A DNA stretch of 64,000 bases, taken from assembly GCA_015501055.1 (NCBI GenBank), contig JADNYV010000119.1, forward strand, positions 1 to 64,000, given 5' to 3'. The stretch is from Mucidula mucida (taxonomy: Eukaryota > Basidiomycota > Agaricomycetes > Agaricales > Physalacriaceae). A program made the position numbers and the translations under genes. The notes beneath the pieces are model-generated. The model was not told where the DNA came from and ran no database searches. It worked only from the letters and a program-made list of their open reading frames with translations. Shown piece by piece: positions 1 to 11,374 of the stretch. Numbering within the stretch: the stretch's first letter is position 1; the number at the start of each line of letters is the position of its first letter.

Positions 1-785
1 TCCCTTGACGTTGGAGACGAGGATGAGGGCCCGGTGGATGACAATCATATCATAGCTGAGGTTATCATGGCGCCAACACGCGGTTCGTGCACTAATTCTC
101 TTCCATATATGCTTGTAACTCACATCTGCTCTAGAACCCAAGTACCCTCGCAATCTCGAAGCACTCGCCGTGTACACCCAACAGCCAAACCTCCCCGAGC
201 TCACCCGCCGCTTTCTCCACGAGCAGCTTAATGGTCCTACTGATAACTTGGACATTGACGACTGCCCCAATATTTTTTTCTAACATCTACGTACATCACT
301 CGGCCACGGCATACTACTATTCTCCAAGCGACATCTCTGGCATCCGTGGGATGAAGTGCGAGCGGATACGATCAACACCATCGTGGTACGGTCATCATCG
401 ACGGGATTGCGCGTTTGTCACTCAGGATAGCGAGAAACCGGGATTCAAGGGCATGAGTGTTATCCGTGTCATGCTCTTCTTTTCCTTCACGTACAACAGA
501 AAAGAGTACCCGTGTGCCTTGGTACATTGGTTTGACCAATATGGTGCTCATCCGGATTCACGGACAGGTATGTGGGTGGTGAAGCCAGACATTTGGGGAA
601 GGCGGCGAAAGCCATATCTCACCGTTATCCACCTCGAAGCCCTGGATCGTGGCGCACATTTATTACCAAAGTTTGGTTCCCGGCCTGTACCTGATGATTT
701 CCACTATGCTTATTCTTTAGACTGCTTCAAGTATTTCTATGTAAACAAGTACATAGATTATCATGCTAATGAGATCATATTCTGA
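1..785 (+). pseudogene. C-terminal remnant of a Plavaka-type DNA transposon protein
   Basis: The plus strand encodes the tail of a Plavaka-like transposase (a CACTA-related group common in mushrooms). An early segment in one frame (about 150-280) reads like the family block LPELTRRFLHEQLNGPTDN. From about 285 another frame continues with RIRSTPSWYGHHRRDCAFV, a CALVHWFD motif, a GMWVV motif and the terminal block FYVNKYIDYHANEI before the stop at 783-785. The frame change falls at a run of seven T near 275-283, so the copy is frameshifted as well as cut by the window edge. The family assignment rests on recognised motif order in this transposase tail, not on a search. An intron at the frame change is possible but no good splice pair was seen. 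It is not expected to be functional. Confidence 0.7.
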
Positions 786-1583
786 TTAATGTGTCGGATT
801 CGTACAGAATGTATTATATTTTGTGTTATGATGTCCGGACAGTCACCACTAGTATATGAAACTGAAAGGTATGGCATACATCTTGTATGAAAAAATGATA
901 ACACGCTGTCTACTACGAAGAATGTCTCCTTCGACTGGAAGGAAAAAATGTAACGACCAAGAATTGAACCAAGGACCTGAGGAAGCATAGACCAGACAGA
1001 CATATAGCACAATCACTCAGTCATAGCTGCATAGCTGAATGACCCGTCTGGTCATGGTTTGGCACGTCTGGCACCATGCAGCACCAGACACCAACCCCCA
1101 CCAGACACCACCAGCGGCTGCAAACTTACTGATGATCGAGCTCCCCCGGACAAGGAGTTATACTCTTTACATAAATACAACTGTTGGGGGACGCGTGCGC
1201 AGAATCCGCTTTTGACGCGACATGGTGGTCATGGTCAGGGTTTGAAAGTCGTGATGGTAACTCGCAAGCGTGTCGCACTCCTACATACCGGATCTTCGGC
1301 GGAGTACTTACTTACTGCCTAAGCTCTTCTCTGTAACGCTCTGGTGTGCACACTATGATGTACAGTAGGCACGCACCTATCGACTCCCGCCTTTCAAAGT
1401 CCAGCCTGCTCATGGACAGCGCGACTCACCGTCCGACGTCGTCGCGTCAACCGGTAAAAGCAACGAAAGTATAAAACAGTCAATTCGCTTATGATTAACG
1501 AACTTTTTTTACAACAATGACACAGCAGTCAGCTTTCGCCCTTCCTTTATAAGTATATGTCTTCATCTTTCGAAATATCCCTT
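786..1583. other. Intergenic stretch
   Basis: No convincing gene. It holds several GTCTGG and CCAGAC words in mixed orientation (about 1040-1115). A TTGGTTCAATTCTTGG string on the minus strand near 955-972 resembles a tRNA B box, but no cloverleaf forms around it. Confidence 0.4.
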
Positions 1584-2438
1584 CTACTTGCAGAACGTGA
1601 TCGACAAGCTCACCTATGAAGTCATTCGTAAGTCGAAACTTGGATCACTCGAAGAACAGAAAGATGAACATACATCGTTCGTCTGACAAGCAACTTGGAC
1701 CCCATTATCAGTGGAAACGTGGAATGCAGTGGGACAGTTGGCGTTGGTACCTTGTTTCCGAGTCAGTAAAGGCAAACGGTACGACAAAAGAGAGCATACA
1801 GTCAGCACCAGCCCCATCACAGCCGTTGTAGTACCTACGAAACATGAGTCCTTTGTATGATTTTAAGATAACAGCAGAGAAACGTACCCAAAGCCGGAGG
1901 TAACCGAGAAGGCGTGCCTACCATTGCACACAGGTTAATCCACAGCCACAACTCAGATTTCAGACTTACGGTGAAATGAGTGAGATGTCGGTGCTCGAGC
2001 CGGACCCAGCAGTGGTCGGATTCACGAGCGTAGTCTCGATGAGCGTGCAGCTGTCGCCGTTGAAACCGCAATTGCCTGACGTAGAAACTCAGGACGCTAT
2101 AAGCAGAATATGTAGCAATACGTGCCAGTCTGGAGGTATCTAGGAACAGGACAGGCATAAGACAACACAATCGTATAGATGAGGGAACTAAAGGACGTAC
2201 GCGATAGCACCAACGATGGGTCCACTGGAGGTGTAGTCGCCGCCAGTCGACAGAACGGTACCAGACTGGCTGATGAGCGTCGGTGTACCATAGCCACAGC
2301 TAACAAAGGTTAGACTCGAAAAGAATGAAGCCGTCTGACAACCCACCCGTTGTCAAAGGAAATGGTGTGGGATTCACCCGCCACCAGAGCGATGACGGAG
2401 GCAACAGTGAGCGCGAGGACAGAAGAAAGCTTGAACAT
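1584..2438 (-). CDS. Small secreted glycopeptide-family protein
   Basis: Eight-exon minus-strand gene. Exons run 2438-2347, 2299-2201, 2139-2126, 2075-1970, 1917-1888, 1834-1800, 1750-1674 and 1613-1584. The product starts with a signal peptide (MFKLSSVLALTVASVIALVA). It then shows the family blocks CGYGTPTLISQSG, LQTGNCGFNGDSCTLIETT, DISLISPHAFSVTSGFGYYN, NCPTAFHVSTDNGVQVACQ and a C-terminal FCK. This is the order seen in basidiomycete proteins annotated as glycopeptide: short, cysteine-rich, secreted, of unknown role. The third intron (2076-2125) joins in frame only if it starts with GC (donor GCACGT, acceptor CAG); the neighbouring GT gives a frameshift. All other introns are GT-AG, 47-61 nt. 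The frame is open throughout, so the gene looks intact. The splice model is inferred from frame and family blocks. Confidence 0.85.
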
Positions 2439-4162
2439 CGAGGAATACGACAGTAAAAGAGATTTACTGAAGAGTGAGTGTCCATGTTGTGAAGGTTTTA
2501 TACCTAAAAAACATCACGAATAGATGAAAGGAGATAAACAAGAGTCCATGCGTCCGACGGAAGCCCCTTGCAGGCGAGACTTTTTTCTTCGAGGTATTGA
2601 TAGCTACATTTTCACTCTTTCTGATGCAAGCCAACCATTCGTGGTTCCTTGACGCGTGCGGAGATTAATGTGCCTTGCGAGAACGACGCGAACGTGTCAT
2701 TGGGTTTATAATCGAAACAAGGAGTAGAGCGACACTGGATCTGCGTTTGAATAAGTCCGCAGTCGTAGGCATGAGAGATTGTTATTTACACCAGGTCATG
2801 ACACGGTCGACGTCGACGCGTTGCTGACCCACGGTCAGTGGGGGTCAGTGGCGTAACTTCCGTGCTGTTGATGGAGGCAAGAGGGGCGCCCGACACTCGC
2901 CATGTACGGTGTCCCAGTGGTGTCCTGATCCCTTCAAAGGTCAGATGGTTTCTTGACCTGGCATGACCGCTGCGGCCTCCGGGGTCAGGTCAGAGTTGCG
3001 ACCTGAACTGCCCCAGACCCGCCCAACACTGATCTGAGGCATCAGTAACATCCCAGAGTAATTACACCGAACGTCACGCCGTGCGCAGTCCGCCCTGCCC
3101 GCGGTCGCGAGCTGAAGAACTCCTATCGCTGTCATCCACGGCACAGTCGTCAAAGCTGAACAACACAGGCTGGGTTCTTAGAGAACTGTTTGACAAGCAC
3201 GACCTACTCGCCATCTAGTAAGGTACGCGATGTGTTATGAAGCTCACCTTATGCTTGCTCATAACGTTATCTCTAGATAGATATATCTTTCCGTGCGTCC
3301 AGCCCACAAACACCACGGTCCGTACTACAATACACATGCTACGGTACCGCCGGGCCATAAATAGCACGGCGATGATCACAATTCACCGAGTTCCATGATG
3401 TCCTTGTTGAATAATCAGTACTGTGTGCTGGATCCTCTTCCGGTGTAGGTCTACGAGAGAAACTATGATGCGCTGGCGGATACTTTCCCGAGAGGCAAAA
3501 TGGCGGCTGCAAGGTAGACGAAGACGAGTAAGCCATCGAAGAGAGATTAGTTACTTGAAGAAACATCTCACAATCTTCGAGGTGCGAGCGGGCATTAGAT
3601 GCCTGGATCTGGCTCGAGCACAGCTGTATGGGGGTAAAATGAACTTTCCACACAAAGCTGCTACGGAGATCACGACTTTGAATAGCGCCTTTGGGCTGTC
3701 TCCATTTGAAGCGCCTTTAATGAAGGCTGAACTGTATCATGGTTGATAAATAGAGTATCTTGAAGCGATTTCTAGAACCTTTCATGTACTGGGTTTAATT
3801 ACCCACAATTGAGACCGAACAGTATTCGGATTCATAGAGCTACGACGATGCTTAGCAACTCAAGCAAGACAATGAATGTTTTGGTCTGACTTACAACGAA
3901 ATCTATTGAAGAAGTGCTCTGCATCAACAATGAGATAAATCTGGCGATGATTAGTGAGTAGACCGAAATTTGACAAGAGGTGCGGTCATGTGACATTTTA
4001 TCGGCTGGCCGAAGACAGGAGTCTTCACACTGGTTGATACTGGCGTATCGAACTAGAAGTACACGCGGCCTAGTAATTGATCTAGGAAGTATACCAGTGT
4101 AGTATAGCCACGTTATGTTGGAGGTGATAGCGAAGCACAAGAAACGGTACAGGAGATCCATA
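2439..4162. other. Intergenic stretch without a supported gene
   Basis: Only short overlapping frames on both strands, none with recognisable motifs or convincing splice sites. A GTCGAC-rich patch with repeated GGTCAGTGG words lies at about 2800-2860. Confidence 0.4.
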
Positions 4163-5304
4163 TTAGGGTCCTGGTTCCATGGAACGCGTCAGAAAACCAT
4201 AGGAAGCCACTCGAGGAAACGCACATGTTACATCAACAATATCATTCGGGTCCAAGACAATCTTCTCCTGCTTTACCTCCTGCTCCCTCTTGACCCTTTT
4301 ATTGGACTTTTTGCCGCTCCGTAATCGCTCCAGCTCAGCCTGTAGGCATGTCAATAGAATCCTCCATCTCAAGTGGCGCGCTTACCTCAAGCTTAGCTAT
4401 ACGCGCGGATTCGTCCTCCGAATCGTCATCTGAAATATCGGCGTCCGGCGAGCGAGCGCGTTTCTTAGATCCCGAATGTTGTTGTAATGGTGGCGGTGCT
4501 ATCCCATTCGCGCGCAACATTTCTACAAAACAGGGGGTTAGACATCTCCTAGAAAGCCGGAGGATAAACGTTAATACCCAACGGGCGATACCGAAATATA
4601 ACAGTCAACAGACGCGCTACTCGAGTAGCCCCTCTCTGTGTTTGCAAGCTCGTGATTTTGGGCGCTCCTAACCTGGTAAAGCAGTTTAGTCGACGCCCGA
4701 CGCGACGGGATGATGTAAGCGTACCGTGTACGGTGGGACACGGCCTTTTTCGACCGTTCGTGGACGATGCCGGTGTCTGTGTATGCGGTGGGGGTGAAGG
4801 GGAGCGGTGCGCCGAGCATTACGTGCCAGTGTTCAACTCTGATCTCGCCTAGCTCATTCGAAACGGCGGATCCCAAAAGACCATCATCGTCTGTACGTCC
4901 GTTGAAGTTGGAGGTAATAGTCCCAAGATATAAAGGTGCGTACCCGTTAGTTGGAGACTGGAAAACATGAGGCTCCGTGCCGTTGTGGCAGACGTTGCCA
5001 GGGATCCGATGGAGATGGTGTCGATTTGCGAGCCAAAGGGAAGGGAGCGTCCAGACACTAATTTCCCATCGACATATAAGTAGCTCCCAGTATCAAGCGT
5101 GGCGCGCTCGTGTCTTACGTTGACTATAAATTCCTAAAAGTATTCCAGCGCGTTGTATGCCTTGTAACAAGCGCTTACCTTGCCAGCCTCCGAGGGTATC
5201 CAACAGATTACTTTGTTTTCCGCCGTGATTACTTCTTCCCCATACTCTGGCAGCGGTATTCCCTCTACGTTTACCCAGGCGGAAATGGAGTGGTACTTGA
5301 CCAT
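4163..5304 (-). CDS. DUF7918 domain protein, copy 1
   Basis: Minus-strand multi-exon gene of the DUF7918 family, found in mushroom genomes with no known function. Exon 1 (5304-5179, 42 codons) begins MVKYHSISAWVNVEGIPLPE and ends in CWIPSEAGK. Exon 2 starts at 5133 with EFIVNVRHE and contains SYLYVDGK and LATSATTARSLMF. Later exons give DDDGLLGSAVSNELGEIRVE, HERSKKAVSHR, the segment LLTVIFRYRPLE, then MLRANGIAPPP. An acidic and basic low-complexity tail with a K/R-rich stretch follows (KKSNKRVKREQE, LDPNDIVDVT), suggesting a nuclear protein. The start was chosen because its paralogue at 8178 begins at the same residue and has an exon 1 of identical length. The start lies 87 bases from a 1.4 kb inverted-repeat element, so its promoter may have been altered by that insertion. 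The last 20 codons after DVT are not shared with the paralogue. Confidence 0.8.
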
Positions 5305-5390
5305 GGTGGTGGAAAGAGGGAGACCTACGGACCACGGGCCGGGTGCCGCTGCCCTTGAGTCAGTCTTCCACAACAGTGTGGGCGTCGCGC

Positions 5391-6826
5391 AACGAGTACC
5401 GTTGCCGAGACGTTCATGGTCTATTTTCGGCGAGATTACCTAGGCCTGCCGTCCGGACCCTAGGTAACGCGCATCCCCCGCCATCCCGCGCACGATAGTG
5501 GCAAGCTCAAAACTTCCGCCACTCTCCCATAACCCATTACCAGCGAGTTTCAGAGCCCTAAAGCGGGTCTTCAATGCCGAACTACGCAGAAAGGCATTGT
5601 CCTCATTGGATAAACACTAGACTCCTGATGATCGGTGCATTCTCTTCAAAGGAAGGACTTTGATTGGCTAGGCGTGCATTCAGATCTCCCATTACTACAA
5701 CTTTCTTGCCCACCAGCTCTGCTTTTACCAAGGACAAGTCAAGCATTGCACAAATGTCCATCTAGTGTTGGCGCTTGGCAGTGCCGCCGCCGCCGCTTGC
5801 TGGTCTGAGTCTGTCCGACTCTGACGTCTCGATCCTTTCAGTAGTAAGTATATCAACTTGCCACGTACGTAGTGACGTCCAAACCGCCTAATCGCAGCAC
5901 TGAGGCGACCATGCCATGAATGACATGAACTGACCCGACGTGCTATTGGATGTGACTTGAGATTTGTAAGATTCTTGCAATTATCCTTGCCTAGACTACT
6001 GACCTCGAGAGCCGCCTTCAAGCTCCAAAAACATTGGCAAAGGCACAGAAGTCTGTGGGACCAAACACACAGACATACTGGGGTGGTAGGGTGGAAGAGC
6101 TCCACAATGTATTGTCTTGCCTTCGCTAAGTTTTTGGTGGCGGCGGCACAGCACGACTCGGTGGGCCCCCAAAAGATGGCGGGGTCGGTGATTGGAAGGC
6201 TTGATGAGTACCAAACATTGGTGGTGCGAACCACAATGGCATTTAAGACTATGCAGCAGATCCCGCAAAGGTAGGCGGATACCATGGCACCGAGTGGCGG
6301 ACCATGACATCTGCGACTAGACTCAGATTGCTGCGGGACAGGTGGTGATGGAGCAGATGGAAGAGTGCTAAACTCAAGAGATAGTCTCAGACAAACAACG
6401 AGGAGGCCACAGCATCGCACTATGCAAGGTTATGAAACACATGGCGGCTACAAAGTAGTACCACGCTGGAGTGAAGAAGACACGCTGAGGACATTGAGAG
6501 CACGATACACATTGCAGACGCGAAATGAAGAGAGCACAAAAAACTAGAAAAGACTTCTAAGGAGAGGGCGCGCCGTGGGCACTGCCTGAAATAAGGTGAG
6601 TGCCGAAGATGGAGGAGCAGCACTTACAGAAAGGGGGTCACGCAACGGTAGGCAACTTCAACATGTTAGGAAACACCTCAGCACGCCCTGTGTCCATTGG
6701 ACTGGCAATTGATGATGAGGTTGGCGCTGGGTTGGCGGGAGAGTCGCTGACCTGGGTCTCCGGACGGCAGGCCCAGGTAATCTCGCCGAAAAATAGACCA
6801 TGAACTTCTCGGCAACGGTAAACGAG
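5391..6826. mobile_element. 1.42 kb DNA element with long terminal inverted repeats and 6-bp target duplication
   Basis: The ends at 5397 and 6820 form an imperfect terminal inverted repeat of at least 65 nt. Both ends, read inward, start TACCGTTGCCGAGA and share TTCATGGTCTATTTT and CGGCGAGATTACCT. Both flanks carry AACGAG (5391-5396 and 6821-6826), consistent with a 6-bp target site duplication. The interior has no intact transposase. It contains a decayed endonuclease-like fragment on the minus strand and frames on both strands around 5725-6420 that I cannot assign. The element is probably non-autonomous. Superfamily is not assigned. Confidence 0.75.
5600..5763 (-). pseudogene. Fragment of a LINE-type endonuclease (EEP) domain
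   Basis: Within the inverted-repeat element the minus strand reads LVKAELVGKKVVVMGDLNAR, followed by LANQSPSFEENAPII and then stops. The GDLNAR core is the metal/phosphate-binding signature of the endonuclease/exonuclease/phosphatase fold used by non-LTR retrotransposons. Only about 50 residues remain. It may be a nested or captured fragment rather than part of the element's own gene. Confidence 0.5.
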
Positions 6827-6967
6827 ACCTGCCCTTACAATCATTTTATTTTTGGGATCGGTAGTCCAGATAAATAACCACTAACATGAGATGTACCCAT
6901 CACTGGCCAGTCCATCCCAGATATCAAGTTTACAAGCTAGCTGTACATAGAGATTAATGTTTAAAAC

Positions 6968-8178
6968 CTAATAGTGCATAGTAAATAGTAGTCGTAACAA
7001 ACCCATGTTATTCATCCTGAAAGGCAAATAAGTAGACGCGGAGGAAAAGAGACGCAAAACCCTACATGTCAGATCAATAACATCGTCGGGGTCAAATACG
7101 ACCTTTCGTCGCTTCTCCTGCTTCACAACGGGCTCCCGCTTCACCTTCTTACTCGGCCTCTTCGCATTTCGCAGTCGTTTTAATTCAGCCTGAAAAAGTC
7201 AAGTCAGCGAGGAATACTTGAATGCGACGACATTCTGACCTCCAATTTCGCGATGCGCGCTGCGTCCGCATCAGAGTCTTCGTCGGAGATGTTGATCACG
7301 TCGTCATCCGGCGTGAGGCTACGTTTCCGTGATCCCGAAGAAGACGTGGACGGGACAGGCGCCGCAGGGGGAGCGATGCCATTAGCTTGTAACATGCCTA
7401 CATCAAATGAGAGACCACTCAGATATCATCACAACCGTACGCGCCTAATGGTCGATAGCGAAAAATAACCGTCAACAGACGCGTCACTGCGGTAGCTTTC
7501 TGTTGCGTACGGAACCCGGTAGACGATGAGGCGCCTAGTCTAGTAATAGATATGAGAAACGTACGCAAGAGCACGCGCGACTCACTGAGTACGGTGCGAG
7601 ATCGCCTTTTTGGATCGCTCGTGCACGGGTCCCGTCTCCTGGTATTGGTGGGGTCGAAATGGGATTTTCTCACCCATCATAACATGCCAGTGTTCTACTT
7701 TGATTTCGCCCAGTTCGGCAGAAACGTCGGACCCTAATAAAGTATCGTCGTCTGAGGGCTGGTGAGCACCGATAGAAGGCTAAATAGGATTGGGTCGTAG
7801 GTACCGGTGAGGTCGAGGGCAGCGAACAGAAGATTGCGCTCTGTTGTTGCAGAGGTCGCCAATGCAGATACACATGTCGAGTCCTTCCCGTCTGCGTGGA
7901 ACGGATGTAAGTAACCTCCGCCTATGTACTTTCCATCGACGTAGACGTAGCTCGCCACGTCAAACGAGCACAGCTCATGTCGGATATTGACTGTGAATTC
8001 CTGCAGTTGGAGTTTAAGAACATTAGGCTTCTACTGTAAAAACCCTACTGACCTTGCCGGCCTCTGAAGGTACCCAGCAAACAATTTTATCGTCAGCGGA
8101 TATCACCTCTTCGCCGTACTCTGATAGTGGTGCTCCGTCGACATTAATCCAGGCAGATATAGAGTTATGCTTTACCAT
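6968..8178 (-). CDS. DUF7918 domain protein, copy 2
   Basis: Paralogue of the gene at 4163-5304, in the same orientation and with the same exon plan. Exon 1 (8178-8053) is again exactly 42 codons (MVKHNSISAWINVDGAPLSE to CWVPSEAGK). Exon 2 begins EFTVNIRHE and carries SYVYVDGKYIGGGYL and ALATSATTERNLLF. Then come DDDTLLGSDVSAELGEIKVE, HERSKKAISHR and LLTVIFRYRPLG. The last exons hold MLQANGIAPPAAPV and a Ser/Asp-rich tail with KRSLTPDDDV, KKVKREPVVKQEKRR and FDPDDVIDLT. The reading frame runs on to a stop at 6968-6970. No inactivating change was seen. Function is unknown; the charged tail suggests a nuclear role, which is inference. Confidence 0.8.
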
Positions 8179-9049
8179 GATGGAGGCAAGAAGCAGAGAT
8201 GCGGACCTCGGGCCGGCTCCCCAGACAGCCTATTGGGGAGGCGGCAGGCACAATCCCAACACAATCCAGTGACTATCACCTCGACTTCCACTACCCTCTT
8301 CAAAAAATGGGAAGAAGTTGCGCTTAAGCGGTCACTTCGAGCTGCATCCCATCAACATTCTTGGAAAATCTGACAAGTTCCTTTCCACGACCTCTTCAGT
8401 TCTTGTCCGTCAGTCAGTGTCACCTGAATCAGTGTATAGCGCGTGTCTGCACACGGGTGACATAGGACCGCGCGCTGTGCGATTCCCCAAATTGCTGGGG
8501 GCCAATCGCCGCTTCTCGCCCGGTAAGCCAATTCTGAACGCTGTCAGTTTACGCACCGTGGGATCCAGCTCTCGGGCACTCAATAGGAGACTCGTGTGGA
8601 CGCGTTCGTGATCTACGCTGCCTTTCTTTTCAGACACTGCGCTAATATCATCTCTGGGGCTCTGGCTAAAGACCGGCTCGGTACGCAATCTCAAGACATC
8701 CTAGCAGGCTACCACAAGATTATCGTTTCCCCACAGCAATGTGCACATTGACGCGAAGACAGAGCTGTGTGAGCTAAGTAAAGTTATAGACTGTGGGACG
8801 CTGATTTAATTGCTCTGATGCAATTGACTCTGTCACCCCGCCATTATGGGGGCATCACAATCGTGTGGACAAAGTGGACCTCGGTCATAGTGGGTGGACT
8901 GTGGACCGTGAGGGGGAACAATGGCCACCCCCTACCTCTGTGGACCATCACACGCAGGTGCCAAACAAACACTTCGCTTTACTATTAAAGGCCGTTCTTC
9001 AATCTGTATTCCGCACCTCACACCCCACCCACCTTAGTATCACTATCTC
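8179..9049. other. Intergenic stretch upstream of the HSP20-like gene
   Basis: No supported gene. A minus-strand frame at 8410-8694 (contains HTSLLLSARELDPTVRKL) is open but unassigned and overlaps an open plus-strand frame, so coding is doubtful. Repeated GTGGAC words lie at about 8865-8945. Confidence 0.35.
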
Positions 9050-9627
9050 ATGGCATCCGAAACCTCTTCGCGCGTTCAAGTGACCATTATTTCGAACTTT
9101 GGGTCAAACGACGCGTCTTCTGCAGCAGCATCTATGCACACTCCCGGGTCTGGATACTCCACCCCACTAGCCAGTCGCCTTCGGCCACCGCCTATCAATG
9201 CCCCAGCGCTCTCCGACGCATTGTCCGCTCTGGCTTCGGGACCTGTCCCTATATCTCCTCTCTCACGGCAGCGCCGCGCGCCACTTCCAGGACACGCGCC
9301 CCCCGTCATAGTTCAAGAGACTTCGTTCAAGTATACCCTGAACGTTCAGCTCCCAAACACCATTTCACCTGAAATGGTGACCATTACGGCCGTCAAGGGC
9401 GACAAGATGAAGGTCGTGGCGGACGCTTGGCATATGGAAAGCAACTGTATGTTTCATGTCAGGTTTCGTGGGATGCATAGGCTGAATTGGTTTCTATAGG
9501 CCATTACGAGTGGTTGATCACTTTCCCACCGCGTGATATCGACATGAGCACGGTCCACGCTAAGTTTGGACAAGACGGCCTGCTCTCTATCGACGTTCGC
9601 CGCTTGCATAATTCTCCGCAGTACTAG
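9050..9627 (+). CDS. Small heat-shock (HSP20/alpha-crystallin-like) protein
   Basis: Two exons, 9050-9446 and 9500-9627, with a 53-nt GT-AG intron that joins in frame, give 174 residues. The first 95 or so residues are Ser/Pro/Ala-rich and look disordered. Then comes a beta-rich segment (TSFKYTLNVQLPNTISPEMV, ITAVKGDKMKVVADAW). After the intron it ends HYEWLITFPPRDIDMSTVHA and KFGQDGLLSIDVRR, the pattern of the final strands of an alpha-crystallin domain (A-x-x-x-x-GL-L-x-I). Such proteins are ATP-independent chaperones that hold unfolding proteins. I see no clear heat-shock element upstream. The C-terminal extension is very short (LHNSPQY). The fold assignment comes from the pattern, so a related CS/p23-like fold is a minor alternative. 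Confidence 0.8.
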
Positions 9628-10119
9628 CCTGTGCATTCGAAAGAAAGCCACATTGCGTTGTATTCTCATAGCAGATTTCCTTACTCATCAGACACGCGCA
9701 CTCTTTCTTCGCCTGACATCCTGCACCAGTTTTTCCTCGCGCATTGTAATAGTCGCACCGTTGTATTACCAGTAGCATTTCACGTTCACGTTCTTCTCGA
9801 TCAAATACACTCTTCTTCAAAAACTTTGGTCCGGCCATCTCACACGCGCCGCAGAGCTTGTTTGAATGTACAGTGGGAATCGGGGTCGTAACTTGGTAGA
9901 TTAATTAACCGAACCAAAATACCTTCTTGGTAGTCAGTAACGGCGAACAAGTTTCTGGACGAGCTCGCAACGTTGAACGAAATAGAGCAAAACGAATATA
10001 AGGACCATAGCGGAAGCGTCCCATCAACCACCGGGAAAGGTGCCATAACCAACTGAATGAAGCAATGTGATACTCTGAAGAATCAGTCACATTCGTGAGT
10101 AGGCGTATCACATTTTGTT
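9628..10119. other. Intergenic stretch
   Basis: Region between the 3' ends of convergent genes. Only short overlapping frames were seen, with no motif. Confidence 0.35.
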
Positions 10120-11374
10120 CTAGCGTCGAGTTTCCAGAAGCACCTCTTCCTCCACTCCCGTCCTAGACCTCCACGCCCTCGCATTCAGATACGCCCGCCC
10201 CATCGACGCCTTGGCACTCCTCAATATCCTATCTCTCTCAGCCCAAAGCGCGAGAGGCTGCGAATGTATACGATCGCTGCGTATCCTATGCTCGTCATCC
10301 ACAATGATGCTTATCGCGTAAGCAGTTGTGAAGATGGACGCGAGCCCGCTCGAGGCAGATATCATGAACATGATGATCATCTGCATTTTGGCCGCCTGCT
10401 CGACGGATGACCCGCCAAGAATCGCTCCCGTCATCATTCCTGGGATCGCAATTATGCCTAGTACGCTTGCAGACGGTGGTTAATTGGGTAAGAGGACGCG
10501 AGCGAAGGAGATCAACCTCATTTGGTTTATAGGAGGCGTGAGAGCGAGTATGAGGGCTTCGATAGCAATGGGCTTGCACGCCTCCATTCTGGTTGCGCCA
10601 TACGCAAGGTATACCTCAACTTTATCCCGATTTTCCCTACGTCTGGTGAGCAGATCTAGCTAGAAACATGAGATGGGACTTACTTTAATTCTTTGAGGAC
10701 ATAACTGACGGAAACGACCACTCCGGATATTGTACTTCCGCAGAGCATGCCGACGATGGGAACTAGGAGAGGGTTACATAGGTGGGGTCAACGCGACGGG
10801 GAACGGCATACTGTACTGCGAAGGCGTCCAGAAAGGGTCAACGGACATAGCATACCGAGCCCCGATAATAGACACGGGAATTGTTGATCCAAGCATTCCG
10901 AACAGCACTGAACGGAACTGAGAGCGGTAATCAGATAAGATGATAGTCAGGGGATATGGAAGACGAGACGCGCCATCCGTTCATGCCTGCGTTTGGATTT
11001 GTTACGACTGGTTTCCGACAGTAAGAGCCCGTTATAACGAAAAGTAGAGATGCACGCACCTGTTTCGAAAGTTCCCAGTATATTTAAGAGAACTACAAGG
11101 TTATATCATCAGCTTTCGATTTGACAGAAACAGAATCGGAAGACGCACGCGCGATACCAGCCACAGCCCACGGATTATTCGTCTCAAACACGCTTTGCAA
11201 GAGCGACGCGACGAGCGCCAGCTGCACGATACATCGCACCGCCGCAGTGACAAGATCCACGCCAATCCCGAGGTGATATATTTTGGAGATGACGGCGTTT
11301 AGGGCGATAAACGAAAACGCCAGTCCGACGTTGAACCATGTCAAGGTGGATGCGGTTTTCGTTGCCGTGTCCAT
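10120..11374 (-). CDS. UPF0014 / FetB-like multi-pass membrane protein
   Basis: Minus-strand gene with at least five introns. Exon 1 (11374-11149) encodes TLTWFNVGLAFSFIALNAVI, AAVRCIVQLALVASLLQSVF and NNPWAVAGIA. Later exons give LLLNILGTFET, KSKRRHERM, a segment LGSTIPVSIIGARYAMSVDP, then VGMLCGSTISGVVVSVSYVL, EVYLAYGATRMEACKPIAIE, ALTPPIN, and the C-terminal exon with PGMMTGAILGGSSVEQAAKM. These are hallmarks of the UPF0014 family, whose bacterial member FetB is the permease of an iron exporter; plant relatives (ALS3, STAR2) act in aluminium tolerance. The fungal role is unknown. The joins around LGTFET/KSKRR (about 11000-11060) and HERM/FRSVLFG (about 10910-10960) need weak or non-consensus splice sites, so a small defect cannot be excluded. 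Confidence 0.82.

Noticed and set aside
940..1040. Possible minus-strand tRNA near a B-box-like TTGGTTCAATTC followed by a T-run
   Set aside because: No paired T-stem, acceptor stem or D-arm could be drawn around it.
5725..6420. Long 231-residue minus-strand frame inside the inverted-repeat element
   Set aside because: No recognisable domain, Cys/Leu-rich shadow-like composition, and open frames on the other strand; treated as part of the element.
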